From positions 412,001-476,000 of the forward strand of contig JACKOW010000001.1 of NCBI GenBank assembly GCA_024234055.1: 64,000 nucleotides of DNA, written 5' to 3'. Source of the stretch: Rhodanobacteraceae bacterium (lineage in GTDB: Bacteria; Pseudomonadota; Gammaproteobacteria; Xanthomonadales; SZUA-5). Each line of letters begins with the position of its first letter. Positions within the stretch are counted from its first letter, which is position 1. Under the pieces are notes generated by a model. It was not told the origin of the DNA. It was given only the letters and a program-made list of their open reading frames with translations, and made no database searches. Positions 17,503 to 26,364 of the stretch are shown piece after piece. The position numbers and the translations under genes are program-made.

Positions 17503-17796
17503 ATGGCCCGCATTACCGTCCAGGACTGCCTCAAGGTAGTCGACAACCGATTCGAACTGGTGCTGATGGCCAGCAAGCGTGCCCGTCAGGTGGCCCGCGG
17601 TGCCGACACTCTGGTGCCCGAAGACGATGACAAGCCCACCGTCATTGCCCTGCGCGAGATTGCGACCGGGCAGGTGACCAATCAGTTGCTGGCCGATGTC
17701 GAGAAGCGCGAGCGCGAGGCGGCCGAACGTCAGGCCATGGAATGGGCTGCTGCCGAACTCGACGATGGTCTGGGCAAGGGCGACGACGATCTTTGA
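17503..17796 (+). CDS. rpoZ: RNA polymerase omega subunit
   Basis: A 97-residue omega subunit. It helps fold and recruit beta-prime and in E. coli contributes to the ppGpp-binding site. The conserved N-terminal MARITVQDCLKVVDNRFELV and ASKRARQ segments are present, with an acidic tail. It is the first gene of the rpoZ-spoT-ridA-recG cluster, a common arrangement in this group; spoT begins 27 bases downstream. Confidence 0.97.
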   Translation: MARITVQDCLKVVDNRFELVLMASKRARQVARGADTLVPEDDDKPTVIALREIATGQVTNQLLADVEKREREAAERQAMEWAAAELDDGLGKGDDDL

Positions 17797-17823
17797 TCGA
17801 AGACACGGGCGGGGTTGAGACGC

Positions 17824-19992
17824 GTGAGCACCGAAGCGCCCTCTGCCCCGCTTGCTGCTGCCTCCGCGCAGCAGGACTTGCTGCCGCATTTCATGCTGGA
17901 ACTGCGGCAGCTGCTGCAGACCTATCTGAGCGCTGAGCAGGTACGGCAGGTCGAGAAGGCCTTTGCCATTGGCGAACACGCTCATCGCGGCCAGAATCGC
18001 AAGAGCGGCGAGCCCTACATCACCCATCCGGTGGCGGTGGCGCGCATTCTTGCCGAGATGCACCTGGATGCCGAGACCTTGATGGCCGGCATCCTGCACG
18101 ACACCATCGAGGATACCCAGGTCACCAAGGATGCGCTGGTGGCGGAGTTCGGCGAAACCGTGGCCGATCTGGTCGATGGCGTCACCAAGCTCGACAAGGT
18201 GCAGTTCGCCTCGCGCGAGGCAGCCACGGCGGAAAGCTTCCGCAAGATGTTGCTGGCCATGGCCCGCGATCTGCGGGTGATCCTGATCAAGCTGGCTGAC
18301 CGGCTGCACAATATGCGCACGCTCGATTCGATGAGCGACGAGGGGCGTCGTCGCGTCGCCCGCGAAACCCTCGATGTGTACGCGCCGATTGCCCAGCGAC
18401 TGGGCATGAACAAGCTCAAGAGCGAGTTGCAGGAACTGGGATTCAAGTCTCTGTACCCGCGTCGTCATGCGGTGATTGCTGCCCGTATCAAGGCGATGAT
18501 CGGCAATCGCCGGGAAATCATGAGCAAGATCGAATCTGCCCTGGCGCAGCGTCTCAAGGAAGACGGGATGCCGGCGCGCATCGTCAGCCGGATCAAGTCT
18601 CCCTACAGCATCTATCGCAAGATGCGTGGCGATCACAAGAGCTTTGCCGAGGTCGTCGACGTCTATGGCGTGCGCGTGATCGTGGCCAATGTGTCGCAGT
18701 GCTACCAGGTGCTGGGTACGGCGCACGGCCTGTACAAGCCGCTGGAAAATCGGTTCAAGGACTACATCGCCATTCCCAAGGCCAACGGCTACCAGTCCTT
18801 GCATACCGTGCTGTTCGGGCCCGGCGGTGCGCCGATCGAGGTCCAGATCCGCACCGAGGACATGGATATCGTTGCCGAGCGCGGCGTGGCGGCGCACTGG
18901 ATCTACAAGTCTGACTCCAGTCCCGCCAACAATGCCCAGATGCGTGCCCGCGAGTGGCTGCAGGGACTGGTCGACACCCAGCGTCAGGCGGGTAGCTCGA
19001 TCGAGTTTCTGGAGAACGTCAAGGTCGACCTGTTTCCCGATGAGGTCTATCTGTTCACGCCCAAGGGCAAGATCCTGGCGCTGCCGCGCAACGCCTGTGC
19101 CATCGACTTTGCCTATGCCGTGCACACCAATGTCGGTGACCATGCCGTTGCTGCGCGTATCGACCGCCAGTTGCGGCCGCTGCGCACGCGTCTGCTCAGC
19201 GGTCAGACGGTGGAGATCGTCACCGCCGCCAGCGCGGCACCGCAGCCGCAGTGGCTGGAGTTTGTGGTCACCAGCAAGGCCCGCACCTCGATCCGTCATT
19301 ATCTGAAGCAGCTGCAGCACGAGGATGCGGTGTCGCTGGGACATCGCATGTTGGGTCGGGCGCTGGCGGAACTGGGCGGCAACCTGGACGCCGTTCCGGA
19401 CGACCTGCTGCACGCCTATCTGGAAGAGAATCGCATGCGTCGGCTGGAGGAGTTGTTGGCCGACATTGCCCTGGGCGCGCGGATGCCGGCACTGGTGGCG
19501 CGGCAACTCTGGCGTGGCGACGCACTTCCGGGCGAGTCGCAGCGCGATGATGTCGTGCGTATCTCCGGCAGCGAGCGCGGAGTGCTCACCTTCGGCCAGT
19601 GCTGCATGCCGATACCGGGCGATCCGATTATCGGATTTCTCAGTGCCGGCAAGGGGTTGGTGGTGCACCAGACCACCTGTCCGAACGTGGTCGAGATGCG
19701 CAAGCAGCCCGAGCGTGTGGTCCGCGTGGACTGGGAGCCGGAAGTAACCGGCGACTATCGCGTGCAGCTGCGTATTGATGTCGCCAACCGGCCCGGCGTG
19801 CTGGCCACGGTGGCCGCGGCAATCGCCGACGCCAATTCCAACATCGAGAACGTGGAATACTTGGATCGCGATGCCCACAGTGCGTCCTTGCTGTTCACCA
19901 TCGAGGTGCGTCATCGCGAGCATCTGGCCGAAGTGATGAAGCGCGTGCGTCGCGCCGATGTGGTGCTGGTGGTCCACCGTCAACAGATCTGA
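17824..19992 (+). CDS. spoT: Bifunctional (p)ppGpp synthetase/hydrolase
   Basis: A 722-residue RelA/SpoT-type enzyme controlling the stringent response. The HD hydrolase domain shows ITHPVAVARILAEM, GILHDTIEDT and KLADRLHNMRTL. The synthetase domain shows RIKSPYSIYRKM, DVYGVRVIV and KANGYQSLHT. A TGS domain follows (VYLFTPKGKILALPR, about residue 400) and a C-terminal ACT domain (RPGVLATVAAAIADANSNIE). Both catalytic domains look intact, so hydrolysis and synthesis are both expected. I chose the GTG at 17824; a TTG nine bases upstream is also possible. It stands between rpoZ and ridA. Confidence 0.95.
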   Translation: MSTEAPSAPLAAASAQQDLLPHFMLELRQLLQTYLSAEQVRQVEKAFAIGEHAHRGQNRKSGEPYITHPVAVARILAEMHLDAETLMAGILHDTIEDTQVTKDALVAEFGETVADLVDGVTKLDKVQFASREAATAESFRKMLLAMARDLRVILIKLADRLHNMRTLDSMSDEGRRRVARETLDVYAPIAQRLGMNKLKSELQELGFKSLYPRRHAVIAARIKAMIGNRREIMSKIESALAQRLKEDGMPARIVSRIKSPYSIYRKMRGDHKSFAEVVDVYGVRVIVANVSQCYQVLGTAHGLYKPLENRFKDYIAIPKANGYQSLHTVLFGPGGAPIEVQIRTEDMDIVAERGVAAHWIYKSDSSPANNAQMRAREWLQGLVDTQRQAGSSIEFLENVKVDLFPDEVYLFTPKGKILALPRNACAIDFAYAVHTNVGDHAVAARIDRQLRPLRTRLLSGQTVEIVTAASAAPQPQWLEFVVTSKARTSIRHYLKQLQHEDAVSLGHRMLGRALAELGGNLDAVPDDLLHAYLEENRMRRLEELLADIALGARMPALVARQLWRGDALPGESQRDDVVRISGSERGVLTFGQCCMPIPGDPIIGFLSAGKGLVVHQTTCPNVVEMRKQPERVVRVDWEPEVTGDYRVQLRIDVANRPGVLATVAAAIADANSNIENVEYLDRDAHSASLLFTIEVRHREHLAEVMKRVRRADVVLVVHRQQI

Positions 19993-20008
19993 CCGAGAGC
20001 CTGGTCCC

Positions 20009-20395
20009 ATGAGAGAACGCAGCATCATCCGCACCGATCTGGCACCGCAGGCGATCGGCACTTATTCCCAGGCCGTGCGTGTGGGCCAGACAGTTTATCT
20101 CTCGGGCCAGATTCCGCTGGATCCGGCGACCATGCAGATGGACAACGCCGACATCGAGTCCGAAGTGCATCGCGTTTTCCGCAACCTGCGGGCGGTCGCC
20201 GAAGCGGCCGGTGGCGGCCTCAAGGACGTGGTCAAGTTGAATGTGTTCCTGACCGACATGGGCTGCTTTCCGGTGATCAACGAGATCATGGGCAAGTATT
20301 TCAACGAACCGTTCCCGGCGCGCGCTGCCATTGGCGTGCGCGAGTTGCCGCGTGGAGCCCGCGTCGAAATGGACGCGATTCTCGAGCTGCCCTGA
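20009..20395 (+). CDS. ridA: RidA family reactive intermediate/imine deaminase
   Basis: A 128-residue trimeric RidA/YjgF protein, which hydrolyses the enamine/imine intermediates released by PLP-dependent dehydratases. Typical marks are APQAIGTYSQAVRVG near the N-terminus, the loop LNVFLTDMGCFPVINEIM, and PARAAIGVRELPRGARVEMDAI with the substrate-binding Arg. The start ATG lies 16 bases after the spoT stop, and the recG GTG start directly follows its stop codon, so it is embedded in the operon. Confidence 0.95.
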   Translation: MRERSIIRTDLAPQAIGTYSQAVRVGQTVYLSGQIPLDPATMQMDNADIESEVHRVFRNLRAVAEAAGGGLKDVVKLNVFLTDMGCFPVINEIMGKYFNEPFPARAAIGVRELPRGARVEMDAILELP

Positions 20396-22507
20396 GTGGC
20401 GGCGCCCGCCAGCGCCACTCTGCAGCTCCCGGAGGATGCCTTTGCGCTGCGTGCGGCCCAGCCGCTGTCCGTACTCGGCAGCTTGGGCAAGTCGCTCCTG
20501 GCGGATCTGCAGAGTGCCGGATTCCTGACGCTGGGCGATCTATGGTTCCATTTCCCCCTGCGTTTCGAGGACCGAACCGAGGTCCACGCCATCGGCACCC
20601 TGCGACCCGGATTGGCAGCGCAGTTCAGTGGTACGGTCGAGCACGCCGAGATCAGTGTCCGGCGCCGGCGCATGCTGCTGGTTGCCCTCGCCGATGGCAC
20701 CGGCCGGATCGTGCTTCGCTTCTTCCATTTCAAGCAGGCCCAGGCCGAGCAGATGAAGACCGGCACTCGTCTGCTGGTCTACGGCGAGCCGCGCGCCGGC
20801 AACTACTCGCTGGAAGTAGTGCACCCCAAATACCGGATACTGGGCGCCGACGAGACCATCGCCGTCGAGGGCGCCATGCGCCCGGTGTACCCCAAGGCCG
20901 AAGGCTTGGGGCATGTGCGTCTGCAGCGAGCCATCGAGCGTGCCTTGGAGCTGCTGCCGGAAGATGCTGATGGCCCGCTGGCCAAGCTCTTGCCCGGCGA
21001 CTGGCCGCCGTTGAGCGTTGCCGTGCGCACGCTGCACCGGCCCCGCGATCGCGCCGAAGTGGAGGCCATCGCCAACGGGCCGCACCCGGCGCGCCAGCGC
21101 CTCGCTTTCGAGGAACTGCTGGCACACCATCTGAGCATGCGTCTCGTGCGTGCGCGCGTGCGCAGCGAGCGTTCGCCGGTGTTGCGTACCTCGGGTCGCT
21201 TGCGACAGCGGCTGTTGGCCGATCTGCCTTTTGCGCTCACCTCAGCTCAGCAGAGAGTGCTGGCCGAGATCGATGCCGATCTCGCCCGCAGCGCGCCGAT
21301 GTTGCGGCTGCTGCAGGGCGATGTGGGCTCCGGCAAGACCATCGTTTCGGCGCTGGCGGCGCTGGCGGCGATCGAGAGCGGCTTGCAGGCCGCGGTGATG
21401 GCGCCCACCGAGTTGCTCGCCGAACAGCACCGACGCAGCTTCGAGCGCTGGTTCGCGCCGCTCGGGCTGTCCGGCGTCTGGCTCAGCTCACGGGTCAAGG
21501 GCAAGGCCCGCGAGGCCGCGCTGACGGCCATTGCCGAGGGCGCTCCCTGGGCGGTGGGAACCCATGCACTGATGCAGGAGTCGGTACAGTTCCAGGCGCT
21601 CGGTTTGGCGATCATCGACGAACAGCATCGATTCGGCGTCGACCAGCGGCTGGCGCTGGCGCAGAAAGGACGGGTCGGCGAGTTGCGTCCGCACCAACTG
21701 GTGATGACCGCCACGCCGATACCACGGACGCTGGCGATGACCCAGTTTGCCGATCTGGATGTCTCGGTGATCGATCAGATGCCGCCGGGGCGCAAGCCGA
21801 TCCAGACGGTGGCCGTGAGCCGATTGCGACGTGACGAAGTGACCCAGCGTATCGCCGATGCCTGTGCGGCCGGGCGCCAGGCCTACTGGGTGTGTACGCT
21901 GATCGAGGAGTCCGACGAGGTCGAGGCTGAAGCCGCAGAGAAGACCGCCGCCGACCTGACCGCAGCACTGCCGCAGCTGCGCGTGGGACTGGTGCACGGA
22001 CGGCTCAAGGCGGTCGATCGCGCCGCGGTGATGCAGGCCTTCGCCGCCGGCAACATCGATCTGCTGGTGGCGACCACCGTCATCGAAGTGGGCGTCGATG
22101 TGCCCAAGGCCAGCCTGATGATCATCGAAAATCCGGAACGTCTGGGCCTGGCGCAGCTGCACCAGTTGCGGGGGCGGGTGGGGCGCGGTTCGCTGGAATC
22201 GAGTTGCGTGTTGCTCTACCAACCACCGCTGTCGGACACTGCCCGGCAGCGACTGGCGGTGTTGCGCGACAGTACCGACGGCTTCGTCATTGCCGAACGT
22301 GATCTGGAACTGCGCGGCCCCGGTGAAGTCCTGGGTACCCGGCAGACCGGTGAGGCGCTGTTCAAAGTGGCTGATCTGCAGCGCGACGCCGGTTTGCTCG
22401 ACCGCGCGCGACAGCTTGCCGACACCTTGCTCAGTCGCGACACGGCAGCTGCGGAACAACTGGTGCGGCGCTGGGTGGGCGCAGCCGCACGCTATGCCAA
22501 GGCCTGA
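20396..22507 (+). CDS. recG: ATP-dependent DNA helicase RecG
   Basis: A 703-residue branch-migration helicase acting on stalled forks and Holliday junctions. The N-terminal wedge/OB domain occupies about 60-150. Helicase motifs are LLQGDVGSGKTIVS (Walker A, about 305), APTELLAEQH, AIIDEQHRFGVDQR (DEQH, typical for RecG), TATPIPRTLAM, and LLVATTVIEVGVDVP with QLRGRVGRG in the second domain. The start is a GTG at 20396, adjacent to the ridA stop codon. Confidence 0.97.
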   Translation: MAAPASATLQLPEDAFALRAAQPLSVLGSLGKSLLADLQSAGFLTLGDLWFHFPLRFEDRTEVHAIGTLRPGLAAQFSGTVEHAEISVRRRRMLLVALADGTGRIVLRFFHFKQAQAEQMKTGTRLLVYGEPRAGNYSLEVVHPKYRILGADETIAVEGAMRPVYPKAEGLGHVRLQRAIERALELLPEDADGPLAKLLPGDWPPLSVAVRTLHRPRDRAEVEAIANGPHPARQRLAFEELLAHHLSMRLVRARVRSERSPVLRTSGRLRQRLLADLPFALTSAQQRVLAEIDADLARSAPMLRLLQGDVGSGKTIVSALAALAAIESGLQAAVMAPTELLAEQHRRSFERWFAPLGLSGVWLSSRVKGKAREAALTAIAEGAPWAVGTHALMQESVQFQALGLAIIDEQHRFGVDQRLALAQKGRVGELRPHQLVMTATPIPRTLAMTQFADLDVSVIDQMPPGRKPIQTVAVSRLRRDEVTQRIADACAAGRQAYWVCTLIEESDEVEAEAAEKTAADLTAALPQLRVGLVHGRLKAVDRAAVMQAFAAGNIDLLVATTVIEVGVDVPKASLMIIENPERLGLAQLHQLRGRVGRGSLESSCVLLYQPPLSDTARQRLAVLRDSTDGFVIAERDLELRGPGEVLGTRQTGEALFKVADLQRDAGLLDRARQLADTLLSRDTAAAEQLVRRWVGAAARYAKA

Positions 22508-22526
22508 GGGTGGGTGAAGGCAGAGC

Positions 22527-22682
22527 TGGAGGCAGGGGCAGGGGACCAACCGTGCCGCATGTCCTCAGCGTGATGCAGACGCTGGCAATCTGCGGGACTT
22601 GAATCATCGAAGCGAAAGAGATCGAGCTTCGCTTCGCGGCCTGACAGCGACGCGAGCCTCGTCCCCTGCCCCCTGCCCCCTC
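22527..22682. repeat. Inverted heptamer-type arrays downstream of recG (GGGGCAG/CTGCCCC type)
   Basis: The left arm at 22527-22545 reads GGAGGCAGGGGCAGGGGAC; the right arm at 22661-22682 is its complement with more units (CCCCTGC repeated). The inner bases after the left arm (CCAACCGTGCCGCATG) resemble the core of the related elements at 46601, 59942 and 63762, as if part of the core were deleted. The spacer also contains small palindromes around GAAGCGAAAGAGATCGAGC. No gene is visible in this 232-bp gap. Confidence 0.7.
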
Positions 22683-22739
22683 TTGTTGTGTCACTTCAAT
22701 GTCATGATTCGCGGCATTCTGGGAGAGAGGTAAGCGCTG

Positions 22740-23663
22740 ATGGAACACTGGTGGGTGGATACCGATCCGGGCGTCGATGACGCCTGGGCCTTGCTGATGA
22801 TGATGGGCTGCGACCACATCAAAGTGCCCGGCATCAGCGTCGTCGGTGGCAACGTCGGCCTCACGCACACATTGGCCAATGCGCTGCGGGTGGTGGATCG
22901 GGCACCCTATGCAGTGCCGGTGTATTCCGGCGCTGCCCGGCCACTGATCGGTGGATTGCCCGATGCCGGTTTCGTCCACGGCAGTGACGGTTTTGGCGAT
23001 GCCCGGCTTGCGCCCGCCGTCGCCACCGCCGAGGCGCTGCCGGCGGCGCTCGCCTTGATCGAGGCCTCAAGGCAGCATGTCGGCCAGCTCAACGTGCTGG
23101 CGCTGGGCCCATTGACCAATCTGGCGCTGGCTTGCGCGCTGGACCCGCAGTTGCCCTCGCGCTGCCGGCGACTGGTGGTCATGGGCGGCGCCATCGGTGC
23201 CTTCGGCAATACCCGCGTGCCCAGTGCTGAATTCAATATTGGCTTCGATCCCGAGGCTGCGGCCATGGTCTTTGCGCGATGGCCGGGCATGGAACTGGTG
23301 GACTGGGAACTGACCATGGCTGCCGCGCCACTCAGCACCGAGGTCGATGCCTGGCTGGCTCGACGCAGCAGTACTGCCCAATGGCTGCAGAGCATTACCC
23401 GCAGCACTGCCGCCTTTGTGCATGGCAATGGCTACGAGCGCTGGTCCTGGGCCGATCCGCTGGCGGCACTGGTGGCGATCTCGCCGACGGCGGTTACCGA
23501 ATGGCGCCGTGCGCCGGTGGAAATCGCGCTGGCCCAGGGGCCTACGCGCGGCCAGACCGTCGTCGACTGGCATGGGCTGGGTGAGTTCACGGGTCCCCCC
23601 GTGGCCATTGCCAAGGCCGTGGATGTGGCGGCATTCCATGCCGCGATGCAGAAAGTGCTTTGA
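22740..23663 (+). CDS. Nucleoside hydrolase (inosine-uridine preferring type)
   Basis: A 307-residue nucleoside N-ribohydrolase. It cleaves nucleosides to base and ribose for salvage. The calcium-binding signature VDTDPGVDDAWALLM lies at residues 6-20, and the family segments NVLALGPLTNLALA and VVMGGAIGAFGNTRVPSAEFNI follow; the C-terminal DPLAALVAI carries the usual Asp. Which nucleosides are used cannot be told from sequence. It starts 60 bases after a repeat element and 230 bases after recG, so it is probably transcribed separately. Confidence 0.93.
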   Translation: MEHWWVDTDPGVDDAWALLMMMGCDHIKVPGISVVGGNVGLTHTLANALRVVDRAPYAVPVYSGAARPLIGGLPDAGFVHGSDGFGDARLAPAVATAEALPAALALIEASRQHVGQLNVLALGPLTNLALACALDPQLPSRCRRLVVMGGAIGAFGNTRVPSAEFNIGFDPEAAAMVFARWPGMELVDWELTMAAAPLSTEVDAWLARRSSTAQWLQSITRSTAAFVHGNGYERWSWADPLAALVAISPTAVTEWRRAPVEIALAQGPTRGQTVVDWHGLGEFTGPPVAIAKAVDVAAFHAAMQKVL

Positions 23664-23731
23664 TTCCACTGTGCAAGCCATGCTATTGTTCTGGGCTCGC
23701 TGCATTTTGTGCCGCCAGGAGAGGCGTAGCC

Positions 23732-23977
23732 ATGAAGCCAGATATCCACCCGAAATATTTCGATGTCGTGTTCCAGGACGTGACCACCGACTTCGCCTTT
23801 CTGACGCGCTCGACCAAGGGCTCGAAGGAAACCATCACCTGGACCGATGGCAAGGAATATCCCTTGATCAAGGTCGACGTGTCGAGTCAGTCGCACCCGT
23901 TCTACACGGGCAAGCACAAGGCCATCGACACCGGCGGCCGCGTCGACAAGTTCCGCAAGCGCTACGGCCAGAAGTAA
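23732..23977 (+). CDS. rpmE2: 50S ribosomal protein L31 type B
   Basis: An 81-residue L31 of the type lacking the zinc-binding cysteines, which replaces the zinc form when zinc is scarce in many bacteria. MKPDIHPKYFDVVFQD, SQSHPFYTGK and GRVDKFRKRYG are typical and no cysteine is present. The start ATG is preceded by AGGAGAGG. A terminator follows directly at 23998. I did not find a clear Zur box upstream. Confidence 0.95.
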   Translation: MKPDIHPKYFDVVFQDVTTDFAFLTRSTKGSKETITWTDGKEYPLIKVDVSSQSHPFYTGKHKAIDTGGRVDKFRKRYGQK

Positions 23978-23997
23978 GCCGGGTTCTTCGTCGAATT

Positions 23998-24033
23998 CAA
24001 ACCCCTGGTGCCTTGCGGTGCCGGGGGTTTTTT
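23998..24033 (+). terminator. Rho-independent terminator after rpmE2
   Basis: An imperfect hairpin, AAACCCCTGGTGCC with GGTGCCGGGGG around TTGC, followed by six T residues, 20 bases after the stop. Confidence 0.85.
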
Positions 24034-24278
24034 CGTTGCCGGCAAAGGCTGGATGTCACGCTTGTTGACGGCCGAGTCAGGGTCAAGGGATCAGCGAGAC
24101 GCTGTGCCATAATTTGCCCTGCAGTGTCCGCCCGAAGATTGCCGTGATCGGCGCAGCGTTCGTGTCTGGTACGCCGTGTCGACGCTGTTTAGATTAGTCT
24201 TGCGTCAGACCCAGTCCTCGATGTCCGCCATCGCCGCCTGCTGCGGCAGGGATGTCGACCCATCCTTGGAGTAGCCCT

Positions 24279-25571
24279 ATGTCCAATACCGTTGCTTTTA
24301 CCGACTCGCGCACCGGCAAGACCGCTGAAATGCCGCTGGTGGAGGGTGTCCTGGGTGATCCGGCCATCGATATTGCCAAGCTCAACAAGGATCTGGGCCT
24401 GTTCACCTTCGATCCGGGCTTCGTCTCGACTTGTTCAACCAAGAGCGCCATTACCTACATCGATGGCGATCAGGGCATCCTGCTGTATCGCGGCTATCCG
24501 ATCGAGCAGCTGGCGCAACAGTCCAGCTTTCTGGAGGTGGCCTATCTGCTGATCCATGGCGAGTTGCCGAATCCGGCCGAGCACAGCGAGTTCGTGCACC
24601 ATGTGACCCAGCACACGATGATTCATGAATCGCTGAAGCTGTTCATGAACGGCTTCCACTATAACGCCCACCCGATGGCGATGATGGTGGGAATTGCCGG
24701 ATCACTGGCGGCCTTCTACCACGACTCGCTGGATCCGGAGAATCCGGCTCACCGCATGATCACGGCGATCCGCCTGATCGCGAAGCTGCCGACGCTGGCC
24801 GCAGCCTGCTACAAGCACTCAGTCGGTCAGCCCTATGTCTATCCGAAGAACAATCTGGACTACACCGCGCGCTTCCTGGACATGATGTTCGGCGTACCGG
24901 CCGAGCCCTACCAGGTGAATCCGATTGCTGCCAAGGCGCTGGATCTGCTGTTCATCCTGCACGCCGATCACGAGCAGAACGCGTCGACCTCGACGGTGCG
25001 TCTGGTCGGTTCTACCGGAGCCAATCCGATTGCCTGCATCGCCGCGGGCATTGCCGCGCTCTGGGGGCCGGCGCATGGCGGCGCCAACGAGGCCGTGCTC
25101 AAGCAGCTGCATGAGATCGGCGACAAGAAGAACGTCGCCAAGGCCGTGCTGCGCGCGAAGGACAAGAATGATTCCTTCCGCCTGATGGGCTTCGGCCATC
25201 GCGTTTACAAGAATTTCGACCCGCGCGCCAAGATCATTCGCGAGATGTGCTACCAGGTGCTCAACGAGCTGGGCATTCACGATCCGCTGCTGGAAGTGGC
25301 GATGGCGCTGGAAGACGTCGCGCTCAAGGACGATTACTTCATCGAGCGCAAGCTGTACCCGAACGTCGATTTCTACTCGGGCATCATCTACAAGGCGCTC
25401 AACATCCCGGTGGAGATGTTCACGGTCATGTTTGCCATCGCCCGCACCGCCGGCTGGATTGCACATTGGCTGGAACAGAACCAGGGTGGTGACGTCAAGA
25501 TCGGTCGGCCGCGGCAGATCTATGTCGGCCCGACGGCCCGCGACTACGTGCCGCTGAGCCAGCGCGGCTGA
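24279..25571 (+). CDS. gltA: Citrate synthase (type II)
   Basis: A 430-residue hexameric-type citrate synthase, the first enzyme of the TCA cycle, condensing acetyl-CoA and oxaloacetate. Catalytic histidines lie in ILHADHEQNAST and GFGHRVYKNFDPRA, the catalytic Asp in the C-terminal NVDFYSGIIY, and the family GPAHGGANEA is present. Length and start match the family: ATG at 24279 with GGAG upstream. The in-frame ATG at 24252 is less likely. The 300-bp region upstream follows a terminator and should hold its own promoter. Confidence 0.97.
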   Translation: MSNTVAFTDSRTGKTAEMPLVEGVLGDPAIDIAKLNKDLGLFTFDPGFVSTCSTKSAITYIDGDQGILLYRGYPIEQLAQQSSFLEVAYLLIHGELPNPAEHSEFVHHVTQHTMIHESLKLFMNGFHYNAHPMAMMVGIAGSLAAFYHDSLDPENPAHRMITAIRLIAKLPTLAAACYKHSVGQPYVYPKNNLDYTARFLDMMFGVPAEPYQVNPIAAKALDLLFILHADHEQNASTSTVRLVGSTGANPIACIAAGIAALWGPAHGGANEAVLKQLHEIGDKKNVAKAVLRAKDKNDSFRLMGFGHRVYKNFDPRAKIIREMCYQVLNELGIHDPLLEVAMALEDVALKDDYFIERKLYPNVDFYSGIIYKALNIPVEMFTVMFAIARTAGWIAHWLEQNQGGDVKIGRPRQIYVGPTARDYVPLSQRG

Positions 25572-25689
25572 GCTTCGCCCTGGGACGACGGCAGTCCGGT
25601 GCTGTATCGGGCTGCCGCGCTCCCGCGATCGACGGCGATTCCTTGACGACTGTCGGCACCGCTGGCGCCTGCATCCGCAATCCGTCGAA

Positions 25690-26124
25690 TCAGGCCTGCT
25701 GTTGCAGCGATTCCAGCTGTTTGCGCACGCTCTGCAGATTGAGTCGCTGTGAGGGCGCGCTTTCGCTCCCCACCCTCAGGCGCTGCCGAAACTGAGCGGG
25801 GGTGAAGATCCAGACCAGGATCTCCTGGGCGCCGGCGATGAAGCCCAGTCCTGGCAGGTTTTGGCTGGCGCTGCGCGGAATGTGCAAGCGCGTTTCCATT
25901 GAGCGCGTGGGAATCTGCTGCTCGTCCAGATACATGTGCACATCGTCGGAGTGATCGGCCTGCACGTGAAGCACGATGGGTAGCCGGGGGTCTGCTGTCC
26001 ACTCCGCCAGTGGGCCGGTCAGGCGCGGCTCGAAGCGAGCCAGCATCTGCATCGCCTCAAGTGCTGTCTGCAATTGCCCGGCAAGCAGTCCCCGCCCGGC
26101 TTCGTGCGCCGGACTAGCCCGCAT
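25690..26124 (-). CDS. Unknown protein, apparently 5'-truncated at a MITE
   Basis: A 144-codon frame. The body (ALEAMQMLARFEPRLTGPL, then LHVQADHSDDVHMYLDEQQIP and GLGFIAGAQEILVWIF) resembles a conserved proteobacterial family of roughly 220-230 residues with a nucleotidyltransferase-like fold. This recognition is from memory and is tentative. If right, about 80 N-terminal residues are missing. The only upstream start is an ATG at 26124 that lies inside the terminal repeat of the MITE-like element, with AGGTG ten bases before it. The gene may therefore be a pseudogene, or be translated from a start supplied by the element. An internal ATG at 26052 is another option. It lies downstream of the PBP1A gene on the same strand. 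Confidence 0.6.
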   Translation of the reverse strand: MRASPAHEAGRGLLAGQLQTALEAMQMLARFEPRLTGPLAEWTADPRLPIVLHVQADHSDDVHMYLDEQQIPTRSMETRLHIPRSASQNLPGLGFIAGAQEILVWIFTPAQFRQRLRVGSESAPSQRLNLQSVRKQLESLQQQA

Positions 26125-26364
26125 TTCTCACACCTGCGCGTGCAGATGCCCAGAGTTCTTTGTGGCGTGCGTTCGATTCATCGCTTGCGGCAATCGCAGG
26201 GTGTACGCCTGCATCCGCCCGCTTTGCGGCCCTCGCTGGTTCTTTGCACCGATGGCTGCGTTGCTCGTCGTCGCAATGGAACAACCATTCCTTCTCCTCG
26301 CGCCTTGCCCTCGGTGCAAAGCCCTGCGCGATCTTCCGCAACAGGTGTGAAAAATGCGGGCTAG
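26114..26364. mobile_element. MITE-like element with 19-bp inverted ends and CTAG flanks
   Basis: A 243-bp noncoding element (26118-26360) with inverted terminal repeats CCCGCATTTCTCACACCTG and CCCGCATTTTTCACACCTG (18 of 19 identical), flanked on both sides by CTAG. A 4-bp YTAR-type target duplication is known for IS5-group transposases, which could mobilise it in trans. There is an internal inverted repeat as well (TTTGCACCGA near 26246 and TCGGTGCAAA near 26310). No transposase is encoded. The right CTAG contains the stop codon of the PBP1A gene; the left end supplies the only upstream ATG of the truncated gene. Confidence 0.8.

Noticed and set aside
17470..20061. A minus-strand open frame of 863 codons
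   Set aside because: It is the complement of spoT and ridA; the residues are His/Gln-rich without any family pattern, and long antisense frames are expected at this GC content.
24252..24278. Upstream ATG for citrate synthase
   Set aside because: The ATG at 24279 has a better ribosome-binding site and gives the normal family length and beginning.
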